The position numbers and the translations under genes are program-made. The notes under the pieces were generated by a model that searched no databases, was not told the DNA's origin, and saw only the letters and a program-made list of their open reading frames with translations. Shown piece by piece: positions 11,324-21,370 of a stretch of DNA of 64,000 bases (its first letter is position 1; the number at the start of each line of letters is the position of its first letter). The DNA is from Planococcus citri (taxonomy: Eukaryota > Arthropoda > Insecta > Hemiptera > Pseudococcidae), in the NCBI RefSeq assembly GCF_950023065.1, contig NC_088681.1, positions 8,060,001 through 8,124,000 on the forward strand. The letters are read 5' to 3'.

Positions 11324-12284
11324 GGGTAATTCTCAAAAATTGGGCAAATTTCTGTCCCAAGACACATTTCTAGCAATTTCTTCAAAAGTATATAAGATAT
11401 GAGAATTTTTTTTTCAGGACTTGATTCAATACCACCGGGGCATCTATTTAACTATTTAAACATGCTTAGACCCCCTCCCCCTTCCCACCTGGAATCGCTT
11501 TAATGGCCAAAAGTTCCTAGTCGTGTCCTGTCCCAGCACAGGTTTTTTTTTCAATCCCTTTTTATGATTTAAATATGCATTTTATCAAAAAAACTGAAGG
11601 ATACAAAATTGTTCTAGATGAAATTTTCTACATTTTGACGCTATCAGTTGAACTCAAAGCGTTTATTATATAACTTTAGAGGGGGTTCAAAGTCTGTCCC
11701 CCGACTTCAATGTCCATCGCCGTGTTCATTTTTCAGATTTTTTTTTACCATTTTAAAAATATTTTTTTATGTGGATAAATGGTCACACCGATTCGAATGG
11801 TTGATAAGAGTGCTATCCACATTTCAAAAGACCAATGCCAATTAATTTAGCTAGTAAAAAAATCGAAATACATGTAAAATTTGTACATGTCTCAAATTCA
11901 ACTTCCATAGTCGTGTCTCAATATTTTTGCCGTTATGTTTGGCTGGCTGTCCGAAAACAAGTATAAAAATATGTAAGCAGTATGTACGGTTACATTGACA
12001 CAAGAAATTTCATCAAATGATATTTTCCAATGCCCTTTTTTTAGAAATTTTCTCACATTTCGGCCTGCATAATTTTTTCCTCGTCGTGTCTTTAAGACGT
12101 CTTAAAACCTTCCCTCCCACTACCCCAGGGGGGGTTGATTGAGACCAATGCCAAAAATGAGGTCGAGGGTATGTATATTTATGAGTCCAATTTTGAAAAT
12201 TTCAAAAAAGTGTGTATTTTAAAATTTTCAAAATTGAAAAAAAAAAAAAAGTATTGAAATATACCCAATTTTTGAGAATTACCC
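11324..12284. mobile_element. 961-bp inverted-repeat element inside gypsy pol
   Basis: A perfect 21-bp terminal inverted repeat (11324-11344 and 12264-12284; begins GGGTAATTCTC) extends to ~29 bp with two mismatches. The 4-bp sequence ATTT flanks both ends (11320-11323 and 12285-12288). Insert plus one duplication is 965 bp; removing it puts protease and RT back in register. The interior has C-rich stretches and three GTCGTGTC words but no convincing ORF, so it is non-autonomous. The superfamily cannot be assigned from a 4-bp duplication alone. Confidence 0.85.
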
Positions 12285-12288
12285 ATTT

Positions 12289-12852
12289 GTATAATCTTCT
12301 TGGAAAAATCAACTATAGCGGCATGTTCGAGTAGAAAATCTACACCTAGTATAATGTCTGAGCTTAAACCTCTCGTAACATTCATTTTTGCCGAGTATTT
12401 CTTTCTATTTAATGCAAGTGTTTTCCTAATCATGCCTGTTACCACCATAGATGAGTCATTTGCACACTGTAGCTGTGTATTTGAACTGTTTAATTTTTCA
12501 TGGTCACCTACTAACTTTTCATTTATCAATGTCAGGTTACTGCCAGTATCTACCACTGCTTTGTATTTTTTATTATCAATGTAGATAGGTATTTCCAAAT
12601 TTGGTACTGAAATTGTGTTTGCTTTTTCAATGTGGTGAATTTTTATCTTAGAATTTTCTGATTTTTGAGGTATAATTTTCTCCTTGTTCTGTTCTATGGT
12701 ATTTTTGATTTGTTCATGTTCATCTTCGGAAAAATACCTCAATAAGGTGAATCTGTTGAAGTGTTCAATTTTTGTAAAATGTTCAGTTGATTTTTCATTG
12801 TGTAGGTAGAATACTGGAGTTTTGGTAGGAACTGGATGCCTTTTCTTATCTA
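12289..12852 (-). CDS. gypsy aspartic protease region (5' part of pol)
   Basis: The frame enters by a -1 shift at 12853-12859 and contains the aspartic-protease active site VVDTGSNLTLI, followed by IILGVDFL, the conserved partner segment of retroviral-type proteases. It runs into the inverted-repeat insertion at 12288, after which translation would continue ~30 codons into foreign sequence and stop near 12179. The protease would mature the Gag and Pol polyproteins. Its separation from RT means this copy probably cannot make a normal Pol. Confidence 0.82.
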
Positions 12853-13240
12853 GTTTTTTGACTCATTTTTACAGTTATCTGTATCATGTCCGAGGCGATC
12901 ACAAATTTCACAATATAATTTGTTTCTGCAATTTTTCTCCACATGTCCCCTGCGATTACAGTATCTGCAATAAGGTATATCTTTTCTTTGGTCATTTCTT
13001 TCATCATCTGAATTTTGGTCATCCTGTCTATTTTGATTTCTGTAATTTTGATTTCTGTATATCCTGTTTTGGTATTTTCTATCTTGATTTCCTTGGTAAT
13101 TATAGCCTCTTCTTTCACTCACTTTGTGTATAGTCATTTCAATAATTCTTTCCAAACTAGCTTCTTCTTTTTTAGAATTTGTTGTTTGGTTAATTTTATT
13201 AACAGTTTGATGAATTGTTTTTTCTACTGGAGTATCACTT
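12850..13240 (-). CDS. gypsy Gag nucleocapsid part with two zinc knuckles
   Basis: A basic, Q/N/R-rich segment is followed by two CCHC knuckles, CRYCNRRGHVEKNC and CEICDRLGHDTDNC, then a stop. This is the nucleic-acid-binding end of Gag. The frame is -1 relative to the upstream capsid part; the switch falls in an A-rich stretch near 13240. A one-base indel is the likely explanation, so this copy's gag seems broken here. No canonical slippery heptamer is in phase at that place. Confidence 0.82.
12853..12859 (-). promoter_or_regulatory. Candidate -1 ribosomal frameshift heptamer A AAA AAC
   Basis: On the minus strand the gag frame reads TCA AAA AAC TAG. A AAA AAC in that phase is a classical slippery heptamer, directly followed by the gag stop (12850-12852). 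A -1 shift there moves ribosomes into the protease frame, which is open across the site. I could not make out a convincing downstream stem or pseudoknot. Confidence 0.75.
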
Positions 13241-13817
13241 TTCTTTTGATTTCATTTACCAGTTTTTCAATTTTGTCTTCAGTTTCCTTTTTTTCTCCTA
13301 TTAGTTGCAAGTTGGCTTCATATTTTTGGATATTTTCCCTCAATTGTTTCAAAGTTCCATTTTCTCTCATCCCAATTGCAGAAATTACCTCAGGTTTTAG
13401 GCCTTTTAGGATAAACCTACAAATTCTTCTTTCTTCCATTTTTTCTTCACAAATTTTGCACAATTTAATCACATCTGTCAAGTATTCCAAAATACTTTCA
13501 TTTTCTCCTTGGCTTCTTTTCATCAATTTCATTTCAGCCAAATCTTTACTTGCACTGCCATTAAATTCTGATAAAAATTGTGCTTTTAAATTTTTCCAGT
13601 CTTTCACTTCATTTTTGTCCATGTTATAGTAAACATTTAATGCCAAATCTGTTAAATAGGCAGGAAAGTATTTGAATTTTTTCACATCATCCCAATCATT
13701 TATACTGGCATATAGTTCAAATTTTTGAATAAATTCATCTGCAGTATTTTTCAGGCCAGAAAATGAACCTGGATGGAAAATTAGTGTTTTGGTTGTGGTT
13801 GGTGTATCTCCTATCAT
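13224..13817 (-). CDS. gag: gypsy Gag matrix/capsid part
   Basis: The ATG at 13815-13817 starts a 197-codon frame with a retrotransposon-gag (capsid) pattern, including FSGLKNTADEFIQKFELYA and AQFLSEFNG. It forms the structural shell in which reverse transcription takes place. It ends at a TAG at 13224 because of the frame change noted for the nucleocapsid part. The Penelope insertion lies 72 bases upstream, in the leader between the 5' LTR and gag. Confidence 0.8.
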   Translation of the reverse strand: MIGDTPTTTKTLIFHPGSFSGLKNTADEFIQKFELYASINDWDDVKKFKYFPAYLTDLALNVYYNMDKNEVKDWKNLKAQFLSEFNGSASKDLAEMKLMKRSQGENESILEYLTDVIKLCKICEEKMEERRICRFILKGLKPEVISAIGMRENGTLKQLRENIQKYEANLQLIGEKKETEDKIEKLVNEIKRKVILQ

Positions 13818-13969
13818 TTTTATAAAAACTTGAGCTTTACTGGTCCTGGATTTTTGCTCAAAATTTCAGAAATGTCCTTAGTTGGTTTAAAGGTAAAAAG
13901 AACCTTTTAGCGAGAAGTTTGTTAGATTAGGAAGAAATAACTCTTGCTTCTCAGTTTTTACTATTTATT

Positions 13970-14019
13970 AGTGCAAAGCTTTTCAAACACCAAGTGTTCA
14001 TCATCAGGCTTAAATCACT
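13970..14019 (-). ncRNA. Hammerhead-ribozyme-like motif 1 (end of left full copy)
   Basis: Same motif as at 21371-21420, on the minus strand. CUGAUGA core at 14001-14007 (as TCATCAG on plus), stem II of about six pairs with a 3-nt loop, GAAA core, and a self-complementary AAGCUU in place of stem III. Confidence 0.6.
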
Positions 14020-14113
14020 ATTGAACAAAATAACCAAGTCTACAAGCTTATATACTAGTGTACAAGGGTGTGGTAGTTTAACAGTACAAGGGTGTGGCAG
14101 TACAAGGGTGTGG

Positions 14114-16540
14114 TCATGTGGAAGAGGGTGTGGTTGTAGGTGAGGATGTGGTAGGAGTCATGTCTTCAAGTTTGGTTTTAATAACAGAAAGTAGGATATT
14201 TTCTAAGGGTTTTAAGTCATTATTTAGTAAATTTGTTTTGTTTTTCATCATGGCTATTGCTTCCCTAATGTTTAATTGAGATGGTTTATCTATTTTTTGT
14301 ATGAGGTTCAGGTTTTCAAAGGAAGTAGTGTGGTTGGTGGCAATGAGATGATCTGAGAGAGCAGACTTATTTTCATATTTGTATTTAGCATAATAAAGAT
14401 GTTCCTTGAACCTCTTTTTGATGTTTCTTTTGGTTTGACCTATATAAATTCCTTGGCAATCTTTACATTTGATTTTGTAGATGCCACTACAGTCTTCAGG
14501 TTTGTCTTTGTCTTTAGTGTTACCAAGAAGGTTTTTAATTTTGTTATCATTGGTGAAAATGGGTTGTATGTTGTGTTTTCTGAAGACTGTTTTCATTTTA
14601 TTTGTGAGAGGGGGATAGTAACTGATCCTAACTCTTTTGACATCATCTTTTTCAGCAATAAAGGTTGTGGCATCTCTGATTAGTTTTTTGTTTTCATGTT
14701 TTCTTATAAGTTTTTGGATAGATGTTTTTGTGTAGCCAAGGTTGGAAGCAATAGACATGATGTTTTTTATTTCTTTATTTTGGTTATTTTTATTTAGGGG
14801 GAGATTTAAACACCTGTGTATCATGCTGTTGAAAGCAGCAAATTTTTGGTTCCAAGGCTGGAAAGAGTCTGAAGGAATGTAGTTATTGGTGTGGGTGGGT
14901 TTTCTATAGATATCAAATTCAAGATGGTCAGAATGTCTAATGATTAACATGTCCAGAAAAGGGAGTTTGTTTTGTTGTTCAAGCTCATAAGTGAATTTGA
15001 TGGTAGGATAGAGACTATTTAAAGCATTGAGGAATTCCTCAATGTTGAAGTCTTCAGGAATGATACACAGGATGTCATCAACATATCTAAACCATGCTTT
15101 GGGAAAGTTTTTATTGTTCTTTTTGAATTTTGTCTCAAGGTGGCTCATGAAAAAATTTGCCAAAAAGGGAGATAAGGGGTTGCCCATAGCTGTGCCTCCT
15201 GTTTGTTTGTAGTAAGTTCCATTTATTTGGAAAATGTTTTGGGAAGTGCATAATTTTATAGTATTCATATAATGGGTTATTTCTTTTTTGTTGATATTTT
15301 GTTCTTTTAGCCAGTTTTCTATCATTTCTAAAGTCTCAGGAATAGGCACACTGGGGAAAAGATTTTGTACATCAAAAGATATGAGCCTGTCTGTGTCATT
15401 AATAGTAATCCCTTGCAGTTTTTCTGCAAGTTCATAATTATTTTTAACTTGAAGAGTTTCAGGAAAAGGAAGGTTTTGGAGGTTACAAAGGAGTTTTTTG
15501 GCAATGTTATAGGAAGGAGAGTTGATATTGGCCACAATTGGTCTCATAGGATAGTTAGGTTTATGGATCTTGGGAAGACAGTACATTTTAGGAACTTTAG
15601 GATTGGAAGGAAAAGGAGTGTTATTAAGGAAGGGAGTAGTTTTCACCAAACTTTTCACTTCTTTCACCATTTTATCCACAGGATCACTTTTTAACTTCTC
15701 ATAAGGTCCTTCATTAAGAAGGGTTTCACACTTTTCCAAGTATTCATCTTTCTTCATTATCACTACGGTGTTTCCCTTGTCTGCTTTCATATAGTAGACA
15801 CCTTTCTGTCTCAAGCTTTTGATGGTGTTGTTGTGGGGATGAAATGGAATTCTTGTTGGTTTATGGGTTTTGATGATGTCTACCACTTCTTTCTTTATGC
15901 TGATTTTTGTTTCTGAGGTCTCTCTCCACAATGAAGCATCCACATCAGAAATAATATCTTCAATAGGAGGCCTCATGGGTGGTAAAGAGAATTTTAGACC
16001 CTTGTTTAGAAGATCCAATTCTTCTTTGGAGAACACCACATCAGTTAGGTTTTTCACATACACAGTAGTCTCATTAACACCATTACTGTCACTGCCACTG
16101 ACACTAACAACATTGCTAACACCACTATGGTTACTTTCTTCTTTTAACAGATTTTTCAACTTTTTGTTTTGTGAATTTCTTTTCTTTCTCTTTTTCTCCT
16201 CAATTGATCTGAACATCTTTCTTTCCATTTCATCCCACTGCAGTTTTGGTATGGTCTGGCTTAGTTTTTTGTGAAGTGCATATAGTTCCACTTCTATGCT
16301 GGATCTTTTTGCATACAGGCTGTGAAGCTCAGAGCTTAACCAATAGGTTTTGGCTTTCTCTAGAGCCCTTTTTGTGGAAGGAGTTTTCACTTTACTGTTA
16401 AACACCACACACTTAGGGAAAACATTGTGTACCCTACACTGTTTAAGAAAACTAATATCAAGAGGTATCAACTTCACCTTAGTTTTTAGACTTTGGTATC
16501 TGTTGAATAATGAATTAGGTTCATTAGGCTCGAATGCCAT
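14114..16540 (-). CDS. Penelope-like RT + GIY-YIG endonuclease, left full copy
   Basis: An uninterrupted 808-residue frame from the ATG at 16538-16540. The N-terminal ~270 residues are charged and lysine-rich. The RT follows: YCLPKIHKPNYPMRPIVANI, the metal-binding LISFDVQNLFPSVP, GTAMGNPLSPFLANFFM, RYVDDILCI and LPFLDMLI. The C-terminal ~150 residues hold a GIY-YIG nuclease (SGIYKIKCKDCQGIYIGQTK, then RNIKKRFKEH), preceded by a CxxC pair and followed by an HLIATNH segment, the layout of endonuclease-bearing Penelope-like elements. The nuclease nicks the target and the RT extends from the nick. Identical to the copy at 18850-21276. No damage is visible, so the enzyme could be functional. Confidence 0.93.
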   Translation of the reverse strand: MAFEPNEPNSLFNRYQSLKTKVKLIPLDISFLKQCRVHNVFPKCVVFNSKVKTPSTKRALEKAKTYWLSSELHSLYAKRSSIEVELYALHKKLSQTIPKLQWDEMERKMFRSIEEKKRKKRNSQNKKLKNLLKEESNHSGVSNVVSVSGSDSNGVNETTVYVKNLTDVVFSKEELDLLNKGLKFSLPPMRPPIEDIISDVDASLWRETSETKISIKKEVVDIIKTHKPTRIPFHPHNNTIKSLRQKGVYYMKADKGNTVVIMKKDEYLEKCETLLNEGPYEKLKSDPVDKMVKEVKSLVKTTPFLNNTPFPSNPKVPKMYCLPKIHKPNYPMRPIVANINSPSYNIAKKLLCNLQNLPFPETLQVKNNYELAEKLQGITINDTDRLISFDVQNLFPSVPIPETLEMIENWLKEQNINKKEITHYMNTIKLCTSQNIFQINGTYYKQTGGTAMGNPLSPFLANFFMSHLETKFKKNNKNFPKAWFRYVDDILCIIPEDFNIEEFLNALNSLYPTIKFTYELEQQNKLPFLDMLIIRHSDHLEFDIYRKPTHTNNYIPSDSFQPWNQKFAAFNSMIHRCLNLPLNKNNQNKEIKNIMSIASNLGYTKTSIQKLIRKHENKKLIRDATTFIAEKDDVKRVRISYYPPLTNKMKTVFRKHNIQPIFTNDNKIKNLLGNTKDKDKPEDCSGIYKIKCKDCQGIYIGQTKRNIKKRFKEHLYYAKYKYENKSALSDHLIATNHTTSFENLNLIQKIDKPSQLNIREAIAMMKNKTNLLNNDLKPLENILLSVIKTKLEDMTPTTSSPTTTPSST

Positions 16541-16621
16541 AATGTCAAAGGTAAAAAGAACCTTTTAGCGAGAAGTTTGTTAGATTAGGAAGAAATAACT
16601 CTTGCTTCTCAGTTTTTACTA

Positions 16622-16677
16622 TTTATTAGTGCAAAGCTTTTCAAACACCAAGTGTTCATCATCAGGCTTAAATCACT
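16622..16677 (-). ncRNA. Hammerhead-ribozyme-like motif 2 (left tandem junction)
   Basis: Minus-strand copy lying between the truncated and full left Penelope units; CUGAUGA core at 16659-16665. Same sequence and geometry as the other three motifs. Confidence 0.6.
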
Positions 16678-16771
16678 ATTGAACAAAATAACCAAGTCTA
16701 CAAGCTTATATACTAGTGTACAAGGGTGTGGTAGTTTAACAGTACAAGGGTGTGGCAGTACAAGGGTGTGG

Positions 16772-17670
16772 TCATGTGGAAGAGGGTGTGGTTGTAGGTG
16801 AGGATGTGGTAGGAGTCATGTCTTCAAGTTTGGTTTTAATAACAGAAAGTAGGATATTTTCTAAGGGTTTTAAGTCATTATTTAGTAAATTTGTTTTGTT
16901 TTTCATCATGGCTATTGCTTCCCTAATGTTTAATTGAGATGGTTTATCTATTTTTTGTATGAGGTTCAGGTTTTCAAAGGAAGTAGTGTGGTTGGTGGCA
17001 ATGAGATGATCTGAGAGAGCAGACTTATTTTCATATTTGTATTTAGCATAATAAAGATGTTCCTTGAACCTCTTTTTGATGTTTCTTTTGGTTTGACCTA
17101 TATAAATTCCTTGGCAATCTTTACATTTGATTTTGTAGATGCCACTACAGTCTTCAGGTTTGTCTTTGTCTTTAGTGTTACCAAGAAGGTTTTTAATTTT
17201 GTTATCATTGGTGAAAATGGGTTGTATGTTGTGTTTTCTGAAGACTGTTTTCATTTTATTTGTGAGAGGGGGATAGTAACTGATCCTAACTCTTTTGACA
17301 TCATCTTTTTCAGCAATAAAGGTTGTGGCATCTCTGATTAGTTTTTTGTTTTCATGTTTTCTTATAAGTTTTTGGATAGATGTTTTTGTGTAGCCAAGGT
17401 TGGAAGCAATAGACATGATGTTTTTTATTTCTTTATTTTGGTTATTTTTATTTAGGGGGAGATTTAAACACCTGTGTATCATGCTGTTGAAAGCAGCAAA
17501 TTTTTGGTTCCAAGGCTGGAAAGAGTCTGAAGGAATGTAGTTATTGGTGTGGGTGGGTTTTCTATAGATATCAAATTCAAGATGGTCAGAATGTCTAATG
17601 ATTAACATGTCCAGAAAAGGGAGTTTGTTTTGTTGTTCAAGCTCATAAGTGAATTTGATGGTAGGATAGA
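16772..17670 (-). pseudogene. Penelope-like ORF, left 5'-truncated copy
   Basis: Holds the last ~299 codons: the end of the RT (LPFLDMLI onward) and the whole GIY-YIG nuclease, identical to the full copies. The frame is open to the truncation point at 17670. It lacks the catalytic RT residues. It lies upstream, in tandem, of the full left copy, 5'-truncated as is usual for Penelope tandem arrays. The first internal ATG is at 17606-17608. Confidence 0.88.
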
Positions 17671-17719
17671 ATTCCTGAAGACTTCAACATTGAGGAATTC
17701 CTCAATGCTTTAAATAGTC
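17671..17719 (+). repeat. Unpaired spacer at the Penelope palindrome centre
   Basis: 49 bases present only in the right-hand copy. They contain a perfect 20-bp palindrome, CATTGAGGAATTCCTCAATG (17688-17707), which also occurs inside each full copy. Confidence 0.9.
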
Positions 17720-18618
17720 TCTATCCTACCATCAAATTCACTTATGAGCTTGAACAACAAAACAAACTCCCTTTTCTGGACATGTTAATCATTAGACATT
17801 CTGACCATCTTGAATTTGATATCTATAGAAAACCCACCCACACCAATAACTACATTCCTTCAGACTCTTTCCAGCCTTGGAACCAAAAATTTGCTGCTTT
17901 CAACAGCATGATACACAGGTGTTTAAATCTCCCCCTAAATAAAAATAACCAAAATAAAGAAATAAAAAACATCATGTCTATTGCTTCCAACCTTGGCTAC
18001 ACAAAAACATCTATCCAAAAACTTATAAGAAAACATGAAAACAAAAAACTAATCAGAGATGCCACAACCTTTATTGCTGAAAAAGATGATGTCAAAAGAG
18101 TTAGGATCAGTTACTATCCCCCTCTCACAAATAAAATGAAAACAGTCTTCAGAAAACACAACATACAACCCATTTTCACCAATGATAACAAAATTAAAAA
18201 CCTTCTTGGTAACACTAAAGACAAAGACAAACCTGAAGACTGTAGTGGCATCTACAAAATCAAATGTAAAGATTGCCAAGGAATTTATATAGGTCAAACC
18301 AAAAGAAACATCAAAAAGAGGTTCAAGGAACATCTTTATTATGCTAAATACAAATATGAAAATAAGTCTGCTCTCTCAGATCATCTCATTGCCACCAACC
18401 ACACTACTTCCTTTGAAAACCTGAACCTCATACAAAAAATAGATAAACCATCTCAATTAAACATTAGGGAAGCAATAGCCATGATGAAAAACAAAACAAA
18501 TTTACTAAATAATGACTTAAAACCCTTAGAAAATATCCTACTTTCTGTTATTAAAACCAAACTTGAAGACATGACTCCTACCACATCCTCACCTACAACC
18601 ACACCCTCTTCCACATGA
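17671..18618 (+). pseudogene. Penelope-like ORF, right 5'-truncated copy
   Basis: Open from the central junction at 17671, in the same frame as the ATG at 17782, to the stop at 18616-18618. It carries ~315 codons: just after the YVDD region, the LPFLD motif and the complete GIY-YIG domain. It begins 49 bases further 5' in the element than the left truncated copy. Identical to the matching part of the full copies. Without the RT palm it cannot be an active polymerase. Confidence 0.88.
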
Positions 18619-18711
18619 CCACACCCTTGTACTGCCACACCCTTGTACTGTTAAACTACCACACCCTTGTACACTAGTATATAAGCTTGTAGACTTGGTT
18701 ATTTTGTTCAA

Positions 18712-18768
18712 TAGTGATTTAAGCCTGATGATGAACACTTGGTGTTTGAAAAGCTTTGCACTAATAAA
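18712..18768 (+). ncRNA. Hammerhead-ribozyme-like motif 3 (right tandem junction)
   Basis: CTGATGA core at 18725-18731. Stem II pairs 18733-18738 with 18742-18747 (loop TTG). GAAA at 18748-18751 leads into the self-complementary AAGCTT (18751-18756), then T at 18757 as the predicted cleavage base. Stem I can form between GC (18723-18724) and GC (18758-18759), and between upstream AGT and downstream ACT, leaving an internal loop. One extra U lies between core and stem II. This matches type I hammerheads known from Penelope-like elements, whose short palindromic stem III favours dimers. Confidence 0.6.
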
Positions 18769-18849
18769 TAGTAAAAACTGAGAAGCAAGAGTTATTTCTT
18801 CCTAATCTAACAAACTTCTCGCTAAAAGGTTCTTTTTACCTTTGACATT

Positions 18850-21276
18850 ATGGCATTCGAGCCTAATGAACCTAATTCATTATTCAACAGATACCAAAGT
18901 CTAAAAACTAAGGTGAAGTTGATACCTCTTGATATTAGTTTTCTTAAACAGTGTAGGGTACACAATGTTTTCCCTAAGTGTGTGGTGTTTAACAGTAAAG
19001 TGAAAACTCCTTCCACAAAAAGGGCTCTAGAGAAAGCCAAAACCTATTGGTTAAGCTCTGAGCTTCACAGCCTGTATGCAAAAAGATCCAGCATAGAAGT
19101 GGAACTATATGCACTTCACAAAAAACTAAGCCAGACCATACCAAAACTGCAGTGGGATGAAATGGAAAGAAAGATGTTCAGATCAATTGAGGAGAAAAAG
19201 AGAAAGAAAAGAAATTCACAAAACAAAAAGTTGAAAAATCTGTTAAAAGAAGAAAGTAACCATAGTGGTGTTAGCAATGTTGTTAGTGTCAGTGGCAGTG
19301 ACAGTAATGGTGTTAATGAGACTACTGTGTATGTGAAAAACCTAACTGATGTGGTGTTCTCCAAAGAAGAATTGGATCTTCTAAACAAGGGTCTAAAATT
19401 CTCTTTACCACCCATGAGGCCTCCTATTGAAGATATTATTTCTGATGTGGATGCTTCATTGTGGAGAGAGACCTCAGAAACAAAAATCAGCATAAAGAAA
19501 GAAGTGGTAGACATCATCAAAACCCATAAACCAACAAGAATTCCATTTCATCCCCACAACAACACCATCAAAAGCTTGAGACAGAAAGGTGTCTACTATA
19601 TGAAAGCAGACAAGGGAAACACCGTAGTGATAATGAAGAAAGATGAATACTTGGAAAAGTGTGAAACCCTTCTTAATGAAGGACCTTATGAGAAGTTAAA
19701 AAGTGATCCTGTGGATAAAATGGTGAAAGAAGTGAAAAGTTTGGTGAAAACTACTCCCTTCCTTAATAACACTCCTTTTCCTTCCAATCCTAAAGTTCCT
19801 AAAATGTACTGTCTTCCCAAGATCCATAAACCTAACTATCCTATGAGACCAATTGTGGCCAATATCAACTCTCCTTCCTATAACATTGCCAAAAAACTCC
19901 TTTGTAACCTCCAAAACCTTCCTTTTCCTGAAACTCTTCAAGTTAAAAATAATTATGAACTTGCAGAAAAACTGCAAGGGATTACTATTAATGACACAGA
20001 CAGGCTCATATCTTTTGATGTACAAAATCTTTTCCCCAGTGTGCCTATTCCTGAGACTTTAGAAATGATAGAAAACTGGCTAAAAGAACAAAATATCAAC
20101 AAAAAAGAAATAACCCATTATATGAATACTATAAAATTATGCACTTCCCAAAACATTTTCCAAATAAATGGAACTTACTACAAACAAACAGGAGGCACAG
20201 CTATGGGCAACCCCTTATCTCCCTTTTTGGCAAATTTTTTCATGAGCCACCTTGAGACAAAATTCAAAAAGAACAATAAAAACTTTCCCAAAGCATGGTT
20301 TAGATATGTTGATGACATCCTGTGTATCATTCCTGAAGACTTCAACATTGAGGAATTCCTCAATGCTTTAAATAGTCTCTATCCTACCATCAAATTCACT
20401 TATGAGCTTGAACAACAAAACAAACTCCCTTTTCTGGACATGTTAATCATTAGACATTCTGACCATCTTGAATTTGATATCTATAGAAAACCCACCCACA
20501 CCAATAACTACATTCCTTCAGACTCTTTCCAGCCTTGGAACCAAAAATTTGCTGCTTTCAACAGCATGATACACAGGTGTTTAAATCTCCCCCTAAATAA
20601 AAATAACCAAAATAAAGAAATAAAAAACATCATGTCTATTGCTTCCAACCTTGGCTACACAAAAACATCTATCCAAAAACTTATAAGAAAACATGAAAAC
20701 AAAAAACTAATCAGAGATGCCACAACCTTTATTGCTGAAAAAGATGATGTCAAAAGAGTTAGGATCAGTTACTATCCCCCTCTCACAAATAAAATGAAAA
20801 CAGTCTTCAGAAAACACAACATACAACCCATTTTCACCAATGATAACAAAATTAAAAACCTTCTTGGTAACACTAAAGACAAAGACAAACCTGAAGACTG
20901 TAGTGGCATCTACAAAATCAAATGTAAAGATTGCCAAGGAATTTATATAGGTCAAACCAAAAGAAACATCAAAAAGAGGTTCAAGGAACATCTTTATTAT
21001 GCTAAATACAAATATGAAAATAAGTCTGCTCTCTCAGATCATCTCATTGCCACCAACCACACTACTTCCTTTGAAAACCTGAACCTCATACAAAAAATAG
21101 ATAAACCATCTCAATTAAACATTAGGGAAGCAATAGCCATGATGAAAAACAAAACAAATTTACTAAATAATGACTTAAAACCCTTAGAAAATATCCTACT
21201 TTCTGTTATTAAAACCAAACTTGAAGACATGACTCCTACCACATCCTCACCTACAACCACACCCTCTTCCACATGA
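18850..21276 (+). CDS. Penelope-like RT + GIY-YIG endonuclease, right full copy
   Basis: Same 808-residue protein as at 14114-16540, on the plus strand. The ATG at 18850 lies 93 bases after the predicted ribozyme cleavage point of the preceding unit; the stop is at 21274-21276. The metal-binding D of SFDVQNLFP, the YVDD pair, the GIY...YIG pair and the following arginine (RNIKKRF) are all present. Inverted copies in one locus could transcribe towards both flanks and yield long double-stranded RNA. Confidence 0.93.
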   Translation: MAFEPNEPNSLFNRYQSLKTKVKLIPLDISFLKQCRVHNVFPKCVVFNSKVKTPSTKRALEKAKTYWLSSELHSLYAKRSSIEVELYALHKKLSQTIPKLQWDEMERKMFRSIEEKKRKKRNSQNKKLKNLLKEESNHSGVSNVVSVSGSDSNGVNETTVYVKNLTDVVFSKEELDLLNKGLKFSLPPMRPPIEDIISDVDASLWRETSETKISIKKEVVDIIKTHKPTRIPFHPHNNTIKSLRQKGVYYMKADKGNTVVIMKKDEYLEKCETLLNEGPYEKLKSDPVDKMVKEVKSLVKTTPFLNNTPFPSNPKVPKMYCLPKIHKPNYPMRPIVANINSPSYNIAKKLLCNLQNLPFPETLQVKNNYELAEKLQGITINDTDRLISFDVQNLFPSVPIPETLEMIENWLKEQNINKKEITHYMNTIKLCTSQNIFQINGTYYKQTGGTAMGNPLSPFLANFFMSHLETKFKKNNKNFPKAWFRYVDDILCIIPEDFNIEEFLNALNSLYPTIKFTYELEQQNKLPFLDMLIIRHSDHLEFDIYRKPTHTNNYIPSDSFQPWNQKFAAFNSMIHRCLNLPLNKNNQNKEIKNIMSIASNLGYTKTSIQKLIRKHENKKLIRDATTFIAEKDDVKRVRISYYPPLTNKMKTVFRKHNIQPIFTNDNKIKNLLGNTKDKDKPEDCSGIYKIKCKDCQGIYIGQTKRNIKKRFKEHLYYAKYKYENKSALSDHLIATNHTTSFENLNLIQKIDKPSQLNIREAIAMMKNKTNLLNNDLKPLENILLSVIKTKLEDMTPTTSSPTTTPSST

Positions 21277-21370
21277 CCACACCCTTGTACTGCCACACCC
21301 TTGTACTGTTAAACTACCACACCCTTGTACACTAGTATATAAGCTTGTAGACTTGGTTATTTTGTTCAAT

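Larger units (their letters stand above)
13927..17670 (-). repeat. Left arm of the 3744-bp Penelope palindrome
   Basis: Position p in this arm pairs with 35390-p in the right arm. I checked the relation at the outer end, at the ribozyme-like motifs and at the centre, and the coded proteins match exactly. Confidence 0.9.

Noticed and set aside
11324..11360. True N-terminus of Pol near 11360
   Set aside because: The apparent start is a TTG inside the terminal inverted repeat of the inserted element; the native frame continued into protease.
14399..14683. Short ORFs opposite the Penelope genes (also near 15365, 15870, 17057, 18049, 19116, 20707)
   Set aside because: They are antisense reading frames of the RT/nuclease gene, repeated in each copy and mirrored in both arms.
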